From: Hanleya hanleyi | Lineage: Eukaryota > Mollusca > Polyplacophora > Lepidopleurida > Hanleyidae | Length of the DNA: 64,000 bases | Direction of reading: 5' to 3' | NCBI GenBank assembly: GCA_036873755.1 | Contig: JAVTVY010045467.1 | Location: 124,001-188,000 of the forward strand | In this document: piece after piece, positions 29,319 to 40,714 of the stretch | How positions within the stretch are numbered: the first letter of the stretch is position 1 | Layout of the letters: each line of letters opens with the position of its first letter | Position numbers and translations under genes: made by a program | Notes under the pieces: generated by a model | What the model was told of the DNA's origin: nothing | The model's database searches: none | Seen by the model: the letters and a program-made list of their open reading frames with translations, nothing else

Positions 29319-30210
29319 TTAGTTCAAGCGCCGTAACATTAGGTACAAGTGTTTACCGAGCAGTATGCAGACATATAGAGTACATACGGCATGTTTTGCC
29401 ACGAAAAAACGTAACATTGGTGACCCTCTCCACTGTCCATTTGGTGTTGGAACGCACGATTGGTGATGGTGAATGGATGGTCGTACACGTGGTTGTTGGC
29501 ACTGGAATAGAAATAGCGCAGTTGACCCGTCATCTTGTGGCATAAGATGTACCCAAAAGCGAGATTTAAGGCCGTTGTAACATCGTTGAAGATGGCTTCC
29601 ACGTAGCTGCGTAGACGGGCGAGCTCGGTCAGTCGGAAATTGTAGATATCTTGAATAGGTCGATGACGGTGGAAACATCGTCGGATCATGGGCCAATGGC
29701 GCCGTTATATGTCACTCACTAGATGGCATTCGAGTAAGTGATCGCTGCGAGCAATTATGGGGTCGTCTATGAAGTGTACTTTGCGCCCCACGTCGTCCAA
29801 GGTCTCGTCGTCGGAATATGGCTGTTGAACTAGGGCGACATCATCATCGGCTCTCGTGCGAGGGGTGGGAGTTCCCGCTGTCTCGATATTGGTGCCTACG
29901 GACTCCTCTACCTTTAAGCGTGGCTGCGGCATAGGGTGGTGTGTGCGTTGGCGTTTGAAGCGGGGTCCATATTCCTCACATTCCCACTTGGCCCCTGGTC
30001 CAGGGAGTGCACGTTCATGGCGCTGTAAATGATCCGGGCCCTGAAATGACTGTGTGCTTATCGTACAACTATACTAGGCGGTTCCGTTGTGCTTGGTAGA
30101 CTCATGGCGGCGCAAGTTGAACAGACGAGTGAATGATTTCGTGCAGGTAGTACAAGTGAACTATGGTTGACAGAGAGTCTGCTGAAACGGCCAGGCCGCT
30201 CCCCTTTTAT
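29319..30210 (-). pseudogene. Zinc-finger/'VTFFVTKL'-family gene relic, copy C right
   Basis: Mirror of the relic at 21740-22791. The promoter remnant CTCCCCTTTTATAGCACGC lies at 30,200-30,220. The start codon is lost in the same way as in the left copy (CAACCATAG then TTCACTTG). The C-terminal domain is kept as YRRHWPMIRRCFHRHRPIQ-type text, LRSYVEAIFNDVTTALNLAF and LNLAFGYILCHKMTGQLRYF in a 116-codon frame, but upstream linker sequence is in a separate frame with a stop near 29,703. The shared start-codon loss shows the gene was already damaged before the inverted duplication. Confidence 0.65.
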
Positions 30211-30479
30211 AGCACGCTAGCTGGTGATCTATTTTTAGCACACTCCGTTCAAACTGGTCCATTCAGTACAAACCGGTCTAAACCCATTCTTATGCGCACA
30301 AAATAACACAGTAACGTCCGCCAACGGCTAGGTCAATGCCTCGGTGAAATAGTTTACAAGCTCTGATGGGTCTAAGTTTTTCATGGAATTAACACTAATC
30401 CATTGAAATGCAATAACATCCGTCAACACTCGTCTCAACGCCTTAATGCCTTAGTTTACCGCCTAGTTTTAGCAAGTGG

Positions 30480-31425
30480 GCGAAACGCAATCCCAAGTGA
30501 CATCTCATGGCAAGGTATCGGCGTACGAACTTTGAGAAGAATCTGAAGAGAGGACCTCAAGTTCTTGGCCAGAAACCAAATTTAGATTTTCACACCAGGT
30601 GGGGCCACCTGTAGGCGCATGCAATCCCAATCATCATCTCAAGGCCTGGTTTCATGCATACCACATTTGAAACGAATCCAATGAGCAGTTCTCAAGTCAT
30701 TGCACAGAAACAAATTTCGGAGTTTTCCACCAGGTGGTGCGAACTGTAAGCAGACGTGGGTGAAAAACAATCCCAATGGACATTTCATGGCATGATATCT
30801 GCATAACAAATTTGAGAAGAATCCGAGGAGGGTCCCCAAGTTATGGCCCGGAAACCAAATGTAGATTTTGACACCAGTTGGCACCAATTGCAAGCGCAAG
30901 TGGGCGGAAACGCAATCCCAAGCTACATCTTATGTCATGGTATACTCATACCGTATTTGAGAAAAATCCGATGGGCGGTTTTCTAATTATTACCCGGAAA
31001 CAAATTTCGGATTTTGCCACAAGGTGGCGCCAAGTTTAGACAGAAGTGAGCGAAATACAATCCCAAGGGATATCTTATAGCATGGTATCCGCATACCAAA
31101 TTTGAGAAGAACCCGAAGAAGGTCATCAAGTTATTGCACGGAATCCAAATTTAGATTTTAACACCAGGTGGCGCTAACAGTAGGTGTAAGTGGGCCAAAT
31201 GCAATCTCAAACGACAACTTATGTCATGGTATATTCATACCAAATGTGAGAAGAATCCGATAAGCGGTTATTACCTGGAAAGAATTTGGAGTTTGAATCA
31301 GACAAAGCGTTTCGAAGTTATCACTCGCAGCACGGAAGAACGGAAGGAACCCTAGTGGCGCCACCTACTGGCAGATCTTGGTGACACGCAAAACCAATCA
31401 ACATTTTGTTGCAAGAAGTGCATAT
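30480..31425. repeat. Degenerate tandem array with CTCF-like motifs, P1 right arm
   Basis: Inverted counterpart of 20400-21480, with CACCAGGTGG (about 30594, 30731), CCACAAGGTGGCGCC (about 31017), CACCAGGTGGCGC (about 31162) and CCCTAGTGGCGCCACC (about 31350). Confidence 0.75.
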
Positions 31426-32010
31426 GCCGAAAATAAACCAATGGAATAGCCCCACATTGAAATAAAGAGCTAATGAGATCGTCCGACAGACCAAATGCAT
31501 GCTTTGGTCTGTGTAAAGAACGGACACTCCAGCACAAACTTTTGACGAGCAAGTTTCATGGCCAATTATACCTACAAGAGCGGAGGGTGGGATGAAGAAA
31601 AACAATCGATTACAAGCGTCTAGTCCGTCATTCATAATCCAGCCGTCGTCCATTAGAGAATATCCGCGTCCATAATCCAAAGACCTATTCCATATTCCAT
31701 ATAACAGTATTAGCACCAAATTCAAAAAAAATATCATAGTATACATAAACATAGGCTTGTTTCCTGCAAGAGAGAAGCGGTCAACAGTTTTCAATGATGC
31801 TGGCAAGACATCATGATGTTCCAAAAATATCAAATCCGTATCGCTGATCAGTATTCTTAATCCATAATATTCGTTGTAAAGTCGTTATCTAAAGAATGAT
31901 GTATCTGAGTCACGCTTTGATTGTGACTGTTCATATGAGTACCATGAGGATCTTGAAGTACATGGGTTCATACGGCCCCTAGCCCCGGGTTAAGCGGAAT
32001 TAGACACAAG

Positions 32011-34985
32011 TTACGAAACGTAGCGCCATAGATCTTGCACGCTACGTTCGTATTTTGCTATCAGCATGCGATATGTATCGCCAAATTTGAGAAACTTTGA
32101 GTGGAGGCGCTTGGTGGAATAGCCCTGTTTTATAAGTTTCTGCAACAATGTTTTGTGACGTTGATTAAAATCGTTACATTTAACACAGGATCTAGCAAAT
32201 GCTACTAAGCGAGATATGTATACGCCATATGCAGGTCCCACTAGAATATTACTGTCCAGAAAGGGATAGTTTACGATGTCGAAATTGTAATCATCTCTTT
32301 TGTCATAAAGTCGACGAGAGAGAATGCCCGCTTCATTTTTATAGAGATAGAGATCTAAATATGATGTGCCTGTAGGGCTATCTGTAGTTTCCTTCAAATC
32401 CAGTGAAGGTGGATATATATCCTTCACTGCGTCATTTATATAGCGATTATCCACAGCGAGAAGATCGTCTATATAGCGTTTGGTGAATGAGAAGGAACGG
32501 GCTTTGAATGGATCGGTTTTTGAAAGCGCCTGCATATAGTCATATTCATAAGAGAACAGATACAGGTCAGCCAACAGGGGTGCACAATTAGTACCCATTG
32601 GAATACCTATATGCTGCTGATATATTGTGTTGCCAAACTTCACATAGATATTTTTAATGAGAAATTCAAGCAACTCTATAAACAAAGAAACATCCCATGA
32701 ATGATATCTCTTGTATGTAGTCGAGCTAAAGAATGCTTTATGGCTTCCGACATTAATATATCTACGATCAGTTTTCTTGAACACAGATACTATTAATGAA
32801 CGTATACGGTCAATAAGGTCCTGATGAGGGATTGTAGTATAGAGAGTCGAGAAATCCCATGTGGATACATGTCTGTACGGTATGTGACCTTTAGCATCAA
32901 GTTCTTCTGTAAGACATTTTGAGTTTTTCAATATCCACATACATTCAACGCCAGAGTTCTTAGAAATAGTGGCGCAATACCTTTCCCCAAATGCTTTTAC
33001 CTTCTGAAGGGCCCTCGTCAATAGGGTTGAAAGCAGCTTGGTGGTGCAGCTTCTAGAACCAGCTATGAATCTAGATTTGTATGGTGATTTATGCATTTTG
33101 GGAGCCCAGTATAGTTTTGGTATGTCGTTATGATTGGTTGGAAGACAAATACCTCTTTCCCTGAGAAACTTTTTGTGATTGTTAAATAAATCGTCCAGAG
33201 TGAATGCAGTTTGGGAGTAAGTAGACGTATTTGATGAAGATATGCCTACACTCAATTTTTTAACCAGCACCTGGTAATAGTAATATTTACATATGAATAA
33301 TATATTATTCGGAACTTTGTCTGCTGGGACTATGACGAATTTACTCTGGAGATTTGCTAGAACTTCTTGCGAATTGAGGTTTCTTAGTACTTGTTTTGCT
33401 TGGGAAAGAGTACTTCTGTCAATATGGCGGATTGTTTCAACGACCTTCCTCTTGGTGAGGTCCAGCCAATCAGCGAGTACTGTAGGTTCAACTTTTTCTC
33501 GCTTAGACCAATCAATAACGCACTGTTCCAATGCAGACAGGACTATCTTCTGGTCGGCCTTCAGATTTATTCTTCTTGGCTCTCTATATTTAGGTCCTTT
33601 CATCAGGAGTAATTTCAGATCCTTATCACTCACCACATCAAGGTCACCAGTCACAATATGTTTGCATGGTGTATAGGTAAAGTTCGACGATTCACAATCA
33701 CAACTATAGCCTCCTGACGTGTATAAGTTCCAGTCAAACTCCTTGACAGCATTGGAGTAATTGAATATTTTGGTGGCTATAGATTTAGTGTACTTAATGA
33801 AATGCAAGGAGGTTCTGTGAACTTAAAATAGTTTGGTACAGCGTTGCGTACCTCTGGATCATTCAGGATTCGAGGTAAATTAATGATGTCCAGTCCTTTA
33901 TCTCAGTAGTTGAGTTTCAAGAAAAGCCGATCTTGAGATGTTTCGATTATGTTCACTGGACGATACAACCGAAAATACGCTATATCTTGACATACTTTAA
34001 TGATTTTTGTTGGTATTATATTTCCTGAAGACGCAGATTGTTGTATATCTCTGGCTATTTGATTTAAAGCTCTCAGAGGTAACGCATACATAACTGTACG
34101 TAAGCTATGTATACTACTGGGTGTGTTAGTTAAACCCACTAAGTAATTTAAAGTGATATGATCGTGAATCATCGAACTATTAAACTTTCGCCAACCATGG
34201 CTGCGTTGTCTCCGTTGATGGGGTTTAAATAGTTGGGTAATGTTGGATATATTTGAACGGCGGTTTGTAGCATTGCCGAACCTATTGACACTATCATTTA
34301 AACCAAACGGAAACACTGACCCAAGTTCTAGCATCCAGAATAATTCCCGCTCTCGGATTTTACTCTCAAATCCAAAGGGGGAATCCTTAGTAGATGGATA
34401 GACGACGTCTATGATCTGAATACTAAAGTTATCCCAGCCATGGTCGGGTCCAGAAAAATGTTTACCTATAACCAATTGCTTTTTCCTAACGAATTTTCTG
34501 TGACCGTTCACCCTAAGATGGAGTCTTTGGGTGGTCTTGCCAAGATACTGTTGACCATACTTCTTACAGGAAACTAAATAAATACAGTTTGTAGTAGAAC
34601 AACTAAGATCAACATACGAGTTAACAGAATATGAGTTACCAGTTAACGCGGAACTAAATGAAGCTGAAGTATTAAAGAGTGGACAAGTGAGACATCCACG
34701 ATGTCCACACTTAGAAATTTAGAAATTATTACATGTAGAATTCGGTGCTAAACAATCATCAAGCGCAATATTACAAGGTTTGATGTCGTGGCCTCGCTTT
34801 GCTGTTAGAAATATATCTGTCATTTGGATTGAAAGAGGTCTTGGTGCATTTCGAACTATTAGAGACTCGGCCGAGAAACCTGCACTAAAGTTCCTCGGGT
34901 CTGTCTTACTATATTTTCTTTCTTTTGTATCCATTATGAGTGTTGGGTGTGCAGGGGCCCGGCCTCGGGGACAACTTGTCCACCA
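32011..34985 (-). pseudogene. Naiad-type GIY-YIG endonuclease plus reverse transcriptase, three lesions
   Basis: The leader frame enters from upstream and runs through MTDIFLTAKRGHDIKPC to a TAA at 34721-34719. Immediately after it, in the same frame, come KCGHRGCLTC (CCHH-type zinc motif) and the GIY-YIG core IYLVSCKKYGQQYLGKT (about 34,545-34,600), then KHFSGPDHGWDNFSIQII and ELFWMLELGSVFPFG to a TGA at 33905-33903. After a short open linker and a frameshift near 33,810, a 598-codon frame has the CxC motif (SCDCESSNF), STWDFSTLYTTIP, GIPMGTNCAPLLADLYL and the catalytic RYIDDLL. The RT part is fully open, so the copy is young, but two stops and one shift separate its domains. It would copy element RNA and nick target DNA. 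Confidence 0.85.
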
Positions 34986-35008
34986 GCAGAATCCAGGCAT
35001 ACACAGGT

Positions 35009-35875
35009 TAAAATTACAAGCGTCTAGTCCGTCATTCATAATCCAGCCGTCGTCCATTAGAGAATATCCGCGTCCATAATCCAAAGACCTATTCCATATT
35101 CCATATAACAGTATTAGCACCAAATTCAAAAAGACAATCATAGTATACATAAACATAGGCTTGTTTCCTGCAAGAGAGAAGCGGTCAACAGTTTTCAATG
35201 ATGCCGGCAAGACATCATGATGTTCCAAAAATATCAAATCCGTATCGCTGATCAGTATTCTTAATCCATAATATTCGTTGTAAAGTCGTTATCTAAAGAA
35301 TGATGTATCTGAGTCACGCTTTGATTGTGACTGTTCATATGAGTACCATGAGGATCTTGAAGTACATGGGTTCATACGGCCCCTAGCCCCGGGTTAAGCG
35401 GAATTAGACACAAGTTACGAAACGTAGCGCCATAGATCTTGCACGCTACGTTCGTATTTTGCTATCAGCATGCGATATGTATCGCCAAATTTGAGAAACT
35501 TTGAGTGGAGGCGCTTGGTGGAATAGCCCTGTTTTATAAGTTTCTGCAACAATGTTTTGTGACGTTGATTAAAATCGTCACATTTAACACAGGATCTAGC
35601 AAATGCTACTAAACGAGATATGTATACGCCATATGCAGGTCCCACTGGAATATTACTGTCCAGAAAGGGATAGTTTACGATGTCGAAATTGTAATCATCT
35701 CTTTTGTCATAAAGTCGACGAGAGAGAATGCCCGCTTCATTTTTATAGAGATAGAGATCTAAGTATGATGTGCCTGTAGGGCTATCTGTAGTTTCCTTCA
35801 AATCCAGTGAAGGTGGATACATATCCTTCACTGCGTCATTTATATAGCGATTATCCACAGCGAGAAGATCGCGAG
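35009..35875 (-). repeat. Pseudo-LTR: truncated tandem Naiad copy
   Basis: This nearly repeats 31611-32470: the last roughly 150 RT codons (open from 35875) plus the 3' UTR, ending ATTACAAGCGTCTAGTCCG at about 35009. It stops abruptly at GATCGCGAGAAGAAG on its 5' side. It sits directly upstream of the full unit. Confidence 0.8.
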
Positions 35876-36384
35876 AAGAAGAGGTGCGGGTAAAGAAACA
35901 GTTTCCCTTCATGATAAAGACCAGAGAGACGAGACGAGAATGTCCACGGGTGTGTCCGCCAACCGTTGTAATACATAGAAGTGATGCTGATGGAAAGTCG
36001 AGAGTAGTATAGTAAGGGGATTTCGAGCCCCATTTTTCGGGCGCACGAAACTGGCGTCTGCTATTTGCCTATGTTAAATGGCTAGAAATGGCAAATCGGG
36101 AACCCTCAAAATTACACAGAAGAGTTCCAATCTAGGGGGAGGTAACTCCAGCTCAAGGTATGAGATTTTGTGGCGGTGTTCTGCGCAAGTGTGACGTCAT
36201 GTATGACGTCACTTCCGGTCAGGGTGAATCGGGCGTGTGTATTCCTCCGCGGTGATGCGGTCTGGTGGTGATGCGGTCTGCCTCCGCGGAGAAAAAGTAG
36301 TCCCCAGACTTCAAATACGCTGCATGGTCCGATGGGATCGAGTGAGGTATCAAAGTGAAGCATTCGTGAAGGGGCATCCAGTCA

Positions 36385-37535
36385 TGGGTGGGTGCATGTA
36401 CAATTAGGATTTGTTCCCGAAAATATAAAAAGCGGAACACGGACTGTACCCATAAAATAGGGGGAAACCCCTATCACCTCTAGCCAATAGGGCTAATATC
36501 GATCCCCGGGCGTATTGGGACCTGCCTATCAAGTCAATGGGGTGGGTGCATGTAAAATTAGGATTTGTTCCCGAAACTATATAAAGCGGAACACGAATTT
36601 TACCCCTAAAATAGGGGAAAACCCCTATCACCTCTAGCCAAAAGGGCTAATATCGGTCCCCGGGCTTATCGGGGCCTGCCTATCAAGTCAATGGGGTGGG
36701 TGCATGTAAAATTAGGATTTTTTTCCGAAACTATAAAAAGCGGAACACGGACTTTACCCCTAAAATAGGGGAAAACCCCTATCACCTCTAGCAAAAGGGC
36801 TAATATCGGTCCCGGGCTTATCGGGGCCTGCCTATCAAGTCAATGGGGTGGGTGCATGTAAAATTAGGATTTTTTTCCGAAACTATAAAAAGCGGAACAC
36901 GGACTTTACCCCTAAAATAGGGGAAAACCCCTATCAACCCTAGCCAAAAGGGCTAATATCGGTCCCGGGGCTTATCGGGGCCTGCCTATCAAGTCAATGG
37001 GGTGGGTGCATGTAAAATTAGGATTTTTTCCCGAAACTATAAAAAGCGGAACACGGACTTTACCCCTAAAATAGGGGAAAACCCCTATCAACTCTAGCCA
37101 AAAGGGCTAATATCGGTCCCCGGGCTTATCGGGGCCTGCCTATCAAGTCAATGGGGTGGGTGCATGTAAAATTAGGATTTTTTTCCGAAACTATAAAAAG
37201 CGGAACACGGACTTTACCCCTAAAATAGGGGAAAACCCTATCAACCCTAGTCAAAAGGGCTAATATCGGTCCCCGGGCTTATCGGGGCCTGCCTATCAAG
37301 TCAATGGGGTGGGTGCATGTAAAATTAGGATTTTTTCCCGAAAATATAAGAAGCGGAACACGGACTTTACCCCTAAAATAGGGGGAAACCCCTATCACCT
37401 CTAGCCAAAAGGGCTAATATCGGTCCCCGGGCTTATCGGGGCATGCCTATTAAGTCAATGGGGTGGGTGCACGTAAAATTAAGATTTTTTCCCGAAACTA
37501 TAAAAAGCGGAACTCGGACTTTACCCCTACAATAG
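36385..37535. repeat. Tandem array, about 154-bp unit x 7 (P2 left)
   Basis: GGTGGGTGCATGTAAAATTA recurs near 36541, 36695, 36847, 37001, 37155, 37308 and 37461. Every unit contains CTATAAAAAGCGGAACACGG (TATA-like), the dyad CCCCTAAAATAGGGG and TCCCCGGGCTTATCGGGG. No open frame is conserved. The mirror array is 49170-50325. Confidence 0.9.
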
Positions 37536-37559
37536 GGGTCTGTATTATACAATATACGG

Positions 37560-38290
37560 GGAAATGCCTGTATGGGGTATGGGGATGGTCATTTTTTTTC
37601 CGTGGGCTTTACTATGGGTTGTGGGGTCTCGTTTTTCTTGACTCGCCAAGAAAAACATGATGGGAGGGGTCCCGGAGCGAAGCGGTGAAATTTTTGGAAA
37701 AAGTCACCGAGGTCTGTATATAGGCCTATAGGCTGGCTATGGGGGGTATAGGTCCATCCTGGAAAATTCACACACGTTCATTGTGATATGTGTTGTTTGG
37801 TCTTGTTTTTCACGTCTCATCATTTAGAACACGATGGGAAGGGTCCCGGAGCGAAACGGTGAAATTTTTGGAAAAGTACCATATAGCCCATATAGTCCCA
37901 TAGGCTGGCTATGGGAGGAATAGGTCCATCCTGGGAAATTCACACACGTTCATTGTGATATGGGTTGTTTGGTCTTGTTTTTCACGTCTCGTCATTTAGA
38001 ACACGATGGGAAGGGTCCCGGAGCGCAACAATGAAATTTTTGGAAAAGTACCATATAGCCTATATAGCTCCATAGTGGCTATGGGGGTATAGGTCCATCC
38101 TGGGAAATTCACACACATTCATTGTGATATGGGTTGTTTGGTCTTGTTTTTCACGTCTCGTCATTTAGACCACGATGGAGCGAAACGGTGAAATTTTTGG
38201 AAAAAGTTCACCGAGGCCTGGGTAGATCCATATAGCCCCATACTGGCTATGGGTGTATAGGTCCATACTGGGTGGACGTTTTGGGGTCTA
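37560..38290. repeat. Tandem array, about 155-175-bp unit x 4 (P2 left)
   Basis: GAGCGAAACGGTGAAATTTTTGG recurs near 37676, 37851, 38022 and 38177, with TATGGGGGTATAGGTCCATCCTGG and TTCACACACGTTCATTGTGATATG in each unit. Mirrored at 48400-49100. Confidence 0.85.
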
Positions 38291-38299
38291 GGTGAGCCT

Positions 38300-38930
38300 C
38301 TTATGATCCTATGGTGTCGTATGAGGTCTTATTTTGAAGCTCTCGTGGGGAAGCATCCCACTGGGTTAATGGTTCGTCCGTTTTCAATATTCTGCGCATG
38401 CGCAGTCTGGCCGTAGTATAGAAAGCAGGCATGTTGGGGGGTATGTGGGGGTGTGTTTGGGGTAGAGATGGACCACTATGGGTCCACATGGGTCGTGGGA
38501 GGTGTCAAAGTGAAGCTTGTGTGGGGTAGAGTCAGACTGGCGTGTTTTTTAGTGCAAGTCGCGTCAACCTGCGCATGCGCAGTTGGGTGTAGTAAGTAAA
38601 GTGGCCATTTTGGGGGTGCGTGGAGGTGTGTTTGGGGTAGAGAGGGACCATCCTTGGTCCGACTGTGTCGTGGGAGGTGTTATTTTGTAGCTCTCTGGGT
38701 GTACAGCCCCATTTGAGGGATGTTCCCGTTATCTGTGACGTCATCGGTGACGTCATCAGTACGAGTAGTAGCGAAAGTGGGCATTTTAGGAAAGTGCAGG
38801 AAGGTATTTGGAGTAGAGAGGGACCATCCTTGGTCCGATTGTGTCGTGGGAGGAGTCATCTTGTAGCTTTCATGGTGTACATCCCCATTTGAGGGATGTT
38901 CGCGTCATCTGTGACGTCACCAATCAATAA
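38300..38930. promoter_or_regulatory. Degenerate repeats with GCGCATGCGCAG and CRE (TGACGTCA) motifs
   Basis: Units contain CTGCGCATGCGCAG (about 38392, 38571) and full cAMP-response-type sites TGACGTCA at about 38736, 38748 and 38912. The repeat resembles units at 23.2-23.7 kb and 59.0-59.5 kb. Mirrored at 47.79-48.40 kb. Regulatory activity is inferred from motif identity only. Confidence 0.45.
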
Positions 38931-38934
38931 TACC

Positions 38935-39060
38935 ACCACACACACACACACTACCACACACCACCACCACCACACACCACCACCAACACCACCACCACAC
39001 ACAACCACACACCACCACCACCACCACCACCACGCGTTGACGGTCGTCAACGCCCGGTGG
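38935..39060. repeat. CCA/CA microsatellite (P2 left)
   Basis: ACCACCACACACACACACACTACCAC and CACCACCACCACC runs; mirrored at about 47680-47775. Long glycine- or histidine-like frames across it are artefacts of the repeat. Confidence 0.9.
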
Positions 39061-39397
39061 TGGTGATAGCTCACGTGGGTCGGAACTCCGGAGCTCGGAG
39101 CTCCGCTGTATTATACAATCGGATAGCGGTTGTCTTGAATAACAACAAGTTCAGCAATGTTCATACAGTTTATTATCCCCAATGTTACATCATACCCAGG
39201 CTGGGGGAGCCGCCCTGGGTAGGTTTAGTATGTGCGCAACAAAACAAATTGAAATATAAAACACCATGCTTTATTATTTAACGCACCGTCACATTAGGAA
39301 CAAGTGTTTACTGAGCTCTATTCAACGATCAGCATGTAGACATATAGAGTATGTACGTATGTATGTTATGGCATTCATCAGTGCATGGGTGAAGCAT

Positions 39398-40294
39398 TCA
39401 GCCGATGGGGTGGTCGGTCAGCTTGGTAACGAAAAACGTGATATTGGTCATACTCTCCACTGTCCACTTGGTGTTGGGACGTTGTTGTTGGGCCCATTCC
39501 AAGGCATCCACGGTGTCCAGTTTCTCCAGCATCGTCTCTAGCGACCCCCTATCCGTGATGGTAAACGATTGGTCAAATACCCGGATGTTACTGCTCGGGT
39601 AAAAGTATCGGACTTGGTCTGTCACCTTATGCTGCAGCACATAACCAAACGCCAGATTTAATTTGAAGGACGTAGTTTGATCGTTGAAGATGGCTTCCAT
39701 TTAGCTGCGTAAACGGGCGAGGTCGGTCAGTCGAAAATTGTAGATATCTTGAATAGGGCGATGACGGTGGAAACAGTGCCGTATCATGGGCCAATGGCGC
39801 CGATAGATGTCACTCACTGGATGGTCTTCGTGTAACAGATCGCTAGGAACATTTATGGGTTCATCCGCGAAGTGTACTTTGCTCTCCACGTCGTACAAAT
39901 TCTGACCCAAAGTCTTGTCGTCGGAATTTGACTGTTGAATTAGGGCGACATCATCATCATCGGCCTTCGTGCGGTGGGTGGGTGTTCCCGCTGTCTCGAT
40001 ACTGTTGCCTACGGGCTCCTCTACATGCACACTTGGCTGCGGATCAGGGTGTTGTGTACGTTGGTGTCTCAGCAACAGACTGGGCAGTTTGAAAAGTCGA
40101 CCACATTCCTCGCATAGATGCTTGGATGCCCCATGCACTGTCCGTTCATGACACCGTAGACTGTCCTGGCGAATAAATAGTTTCCCACACCTCGTGCAGC
40201 TATACTGGGTGGTTCCGTCGTGCTTGGTGGCCTCATGGCGGCGCAAGTCGTGCAGACGAGTAAACGATATCGAGCACGTAGTACAAGTCAACAT
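39398..40294 (-). pseudogene. C2H2 zinc-finger gene, copy A left (one nonsense codon)
   Basis: The ATG at 40294 opens a protein with three classical C2-X12-H-X4-H fingers: CTTCSISF...HEATKH, CTRCGKLF...HERTVH and CEECGRLF...HQRTQH. An acidic linker (KADDDDVALIQQSNSDD) follows, then a C-terminal domain: YRRHWPMIRHCFHRHRPIQ, DIYNFRLTDLARLRS, LNLAFGYVLQHKVTDQVRYF, WAQQQRPNTKWTVES, VTKLTDHPIG. A TAA at about 39,701 replaces the Tyr codon seen in the sister copies (CGCAGCTAA against CGCAGCTAC), and the frame then continues from 39,700 to the natural stop at 39,398. The stop is private to this arm. The fingers imply DNA binding. The C-terminal domain resembles the N-terminal region preceding polymerases in some invertebrate Polinton-like elements, a recollection that needs testing. 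Confidence 0.7.
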
Positions 40295-40339
40295 CTTGGT
40301 GACTGACAGAGTGTTTGATGGAACGGCCAGGCCGCTTCC

Positions 40340-40385
40340 CTTTTATAGCACGCTAGCAGGTGATCTATTTTTAGCACACTCACTT
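40340..40385 (-). promoter_or_regulatory. Conserved TATA promoter of zinc-finger copy A left
   Basis: The minus strand reads AGTGTGCTAAAAATAGATCA CCTGCTAGCGTGCTATAAAAGGGAAGCGGCC about 50 bp before the ATG. The same block precedes all copies (30.2, 40.34, 42.91, 45.06, 46.41 kb; decayed at 21.75 kb). Confidence 0.7.
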
Positions 40386-40714
40386 CAAGTACCTACAAGT
40401 CGAGGACCGAGAAGTACTGGTGTACGACTGAGCGACATTGCGTACGTGTGTGTGTTTGTGTTTGAGTCCAACCGTGCACCATGTCGAATTACGTTCTCTC
40501 CGAAAACTTCCTCTCATCGAATCAATATGTTCAGACCCATTCAATATAAACACAACCAAGAGACATCAACAACAACAGGCACATTGCGTAATACACGTTT
40601 TATTATCCTCACAGCACCACCACCACCACTACCACCACCACCACCTAGCGTTGCCGCCGACAACGATCAGCGTATAGACATATAGAGAATGTATGGCATG
40701 TTATGGTATTCATC

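Larger units (their letters stand above)
20400..31425. repeat. Giant imperfect palindrome P1 (about 11 kb)
   Basis: Segments mirror each other around about 25.9 kb: 20.4-21.5 with 30.5-31.4 kb (tandem array), 21.7-22.8 with 29.3-30.2 kb (zinc-finger relic), 23.0-23.7 with 28.5-29.1 kb, 23.9-24.3 with 27.5-27.9 kb, 24.36-24.57 with 27.20-27.41 kb (hairpin) and 24.65-25.1 with 26.3-27.1 kb. The central 25.1-26.3 kb is mostly unpaired but contains a foldback MITE. The right arm stops where non-palindromic sequence and the Naiad element begin, while the left array extends further out. Gene order, 3' flank (CCCAGGGCGG...AATAAAC) and hairpins are shared with P2. Confidence 0.8.
31611..35875 (-). 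mobile_element. Penelope-like retroelement, Naiad type (N-terminal GIY-YIG), with pseudo-LTR
   Basis: On the minus strand the order is: truncated upstream copy (RT C-terminus 35875-35415 and 3' UTR down to about 35009), then a full unit with leader, zinc motif and GIY-YIG endonuclease (about 34985-33903), CxC linker and reverse transcriptase (to 32011) and 3' UTR ending GACGGACTAGACGCTTGTAAT at 31611. The tandem partial copy supplying a second 3' end is the pseudo-LTR arrangement known in Penelope-like elements. Endonuclease before RT is the permuted order described for the Naiad/Chlamys clade. Other fragments in this window lie at 40715, 54072, 59622 and 61488. Confidence 0.85.

Noticed and set aside
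38856..39074. Trp/Gly- or His-rich open frames over microsatellites (also 47.6-47.8, 28.98-29.2 and 63.6-63.88 kb)
   Set aside because: They are products of simple repeats in several frames.
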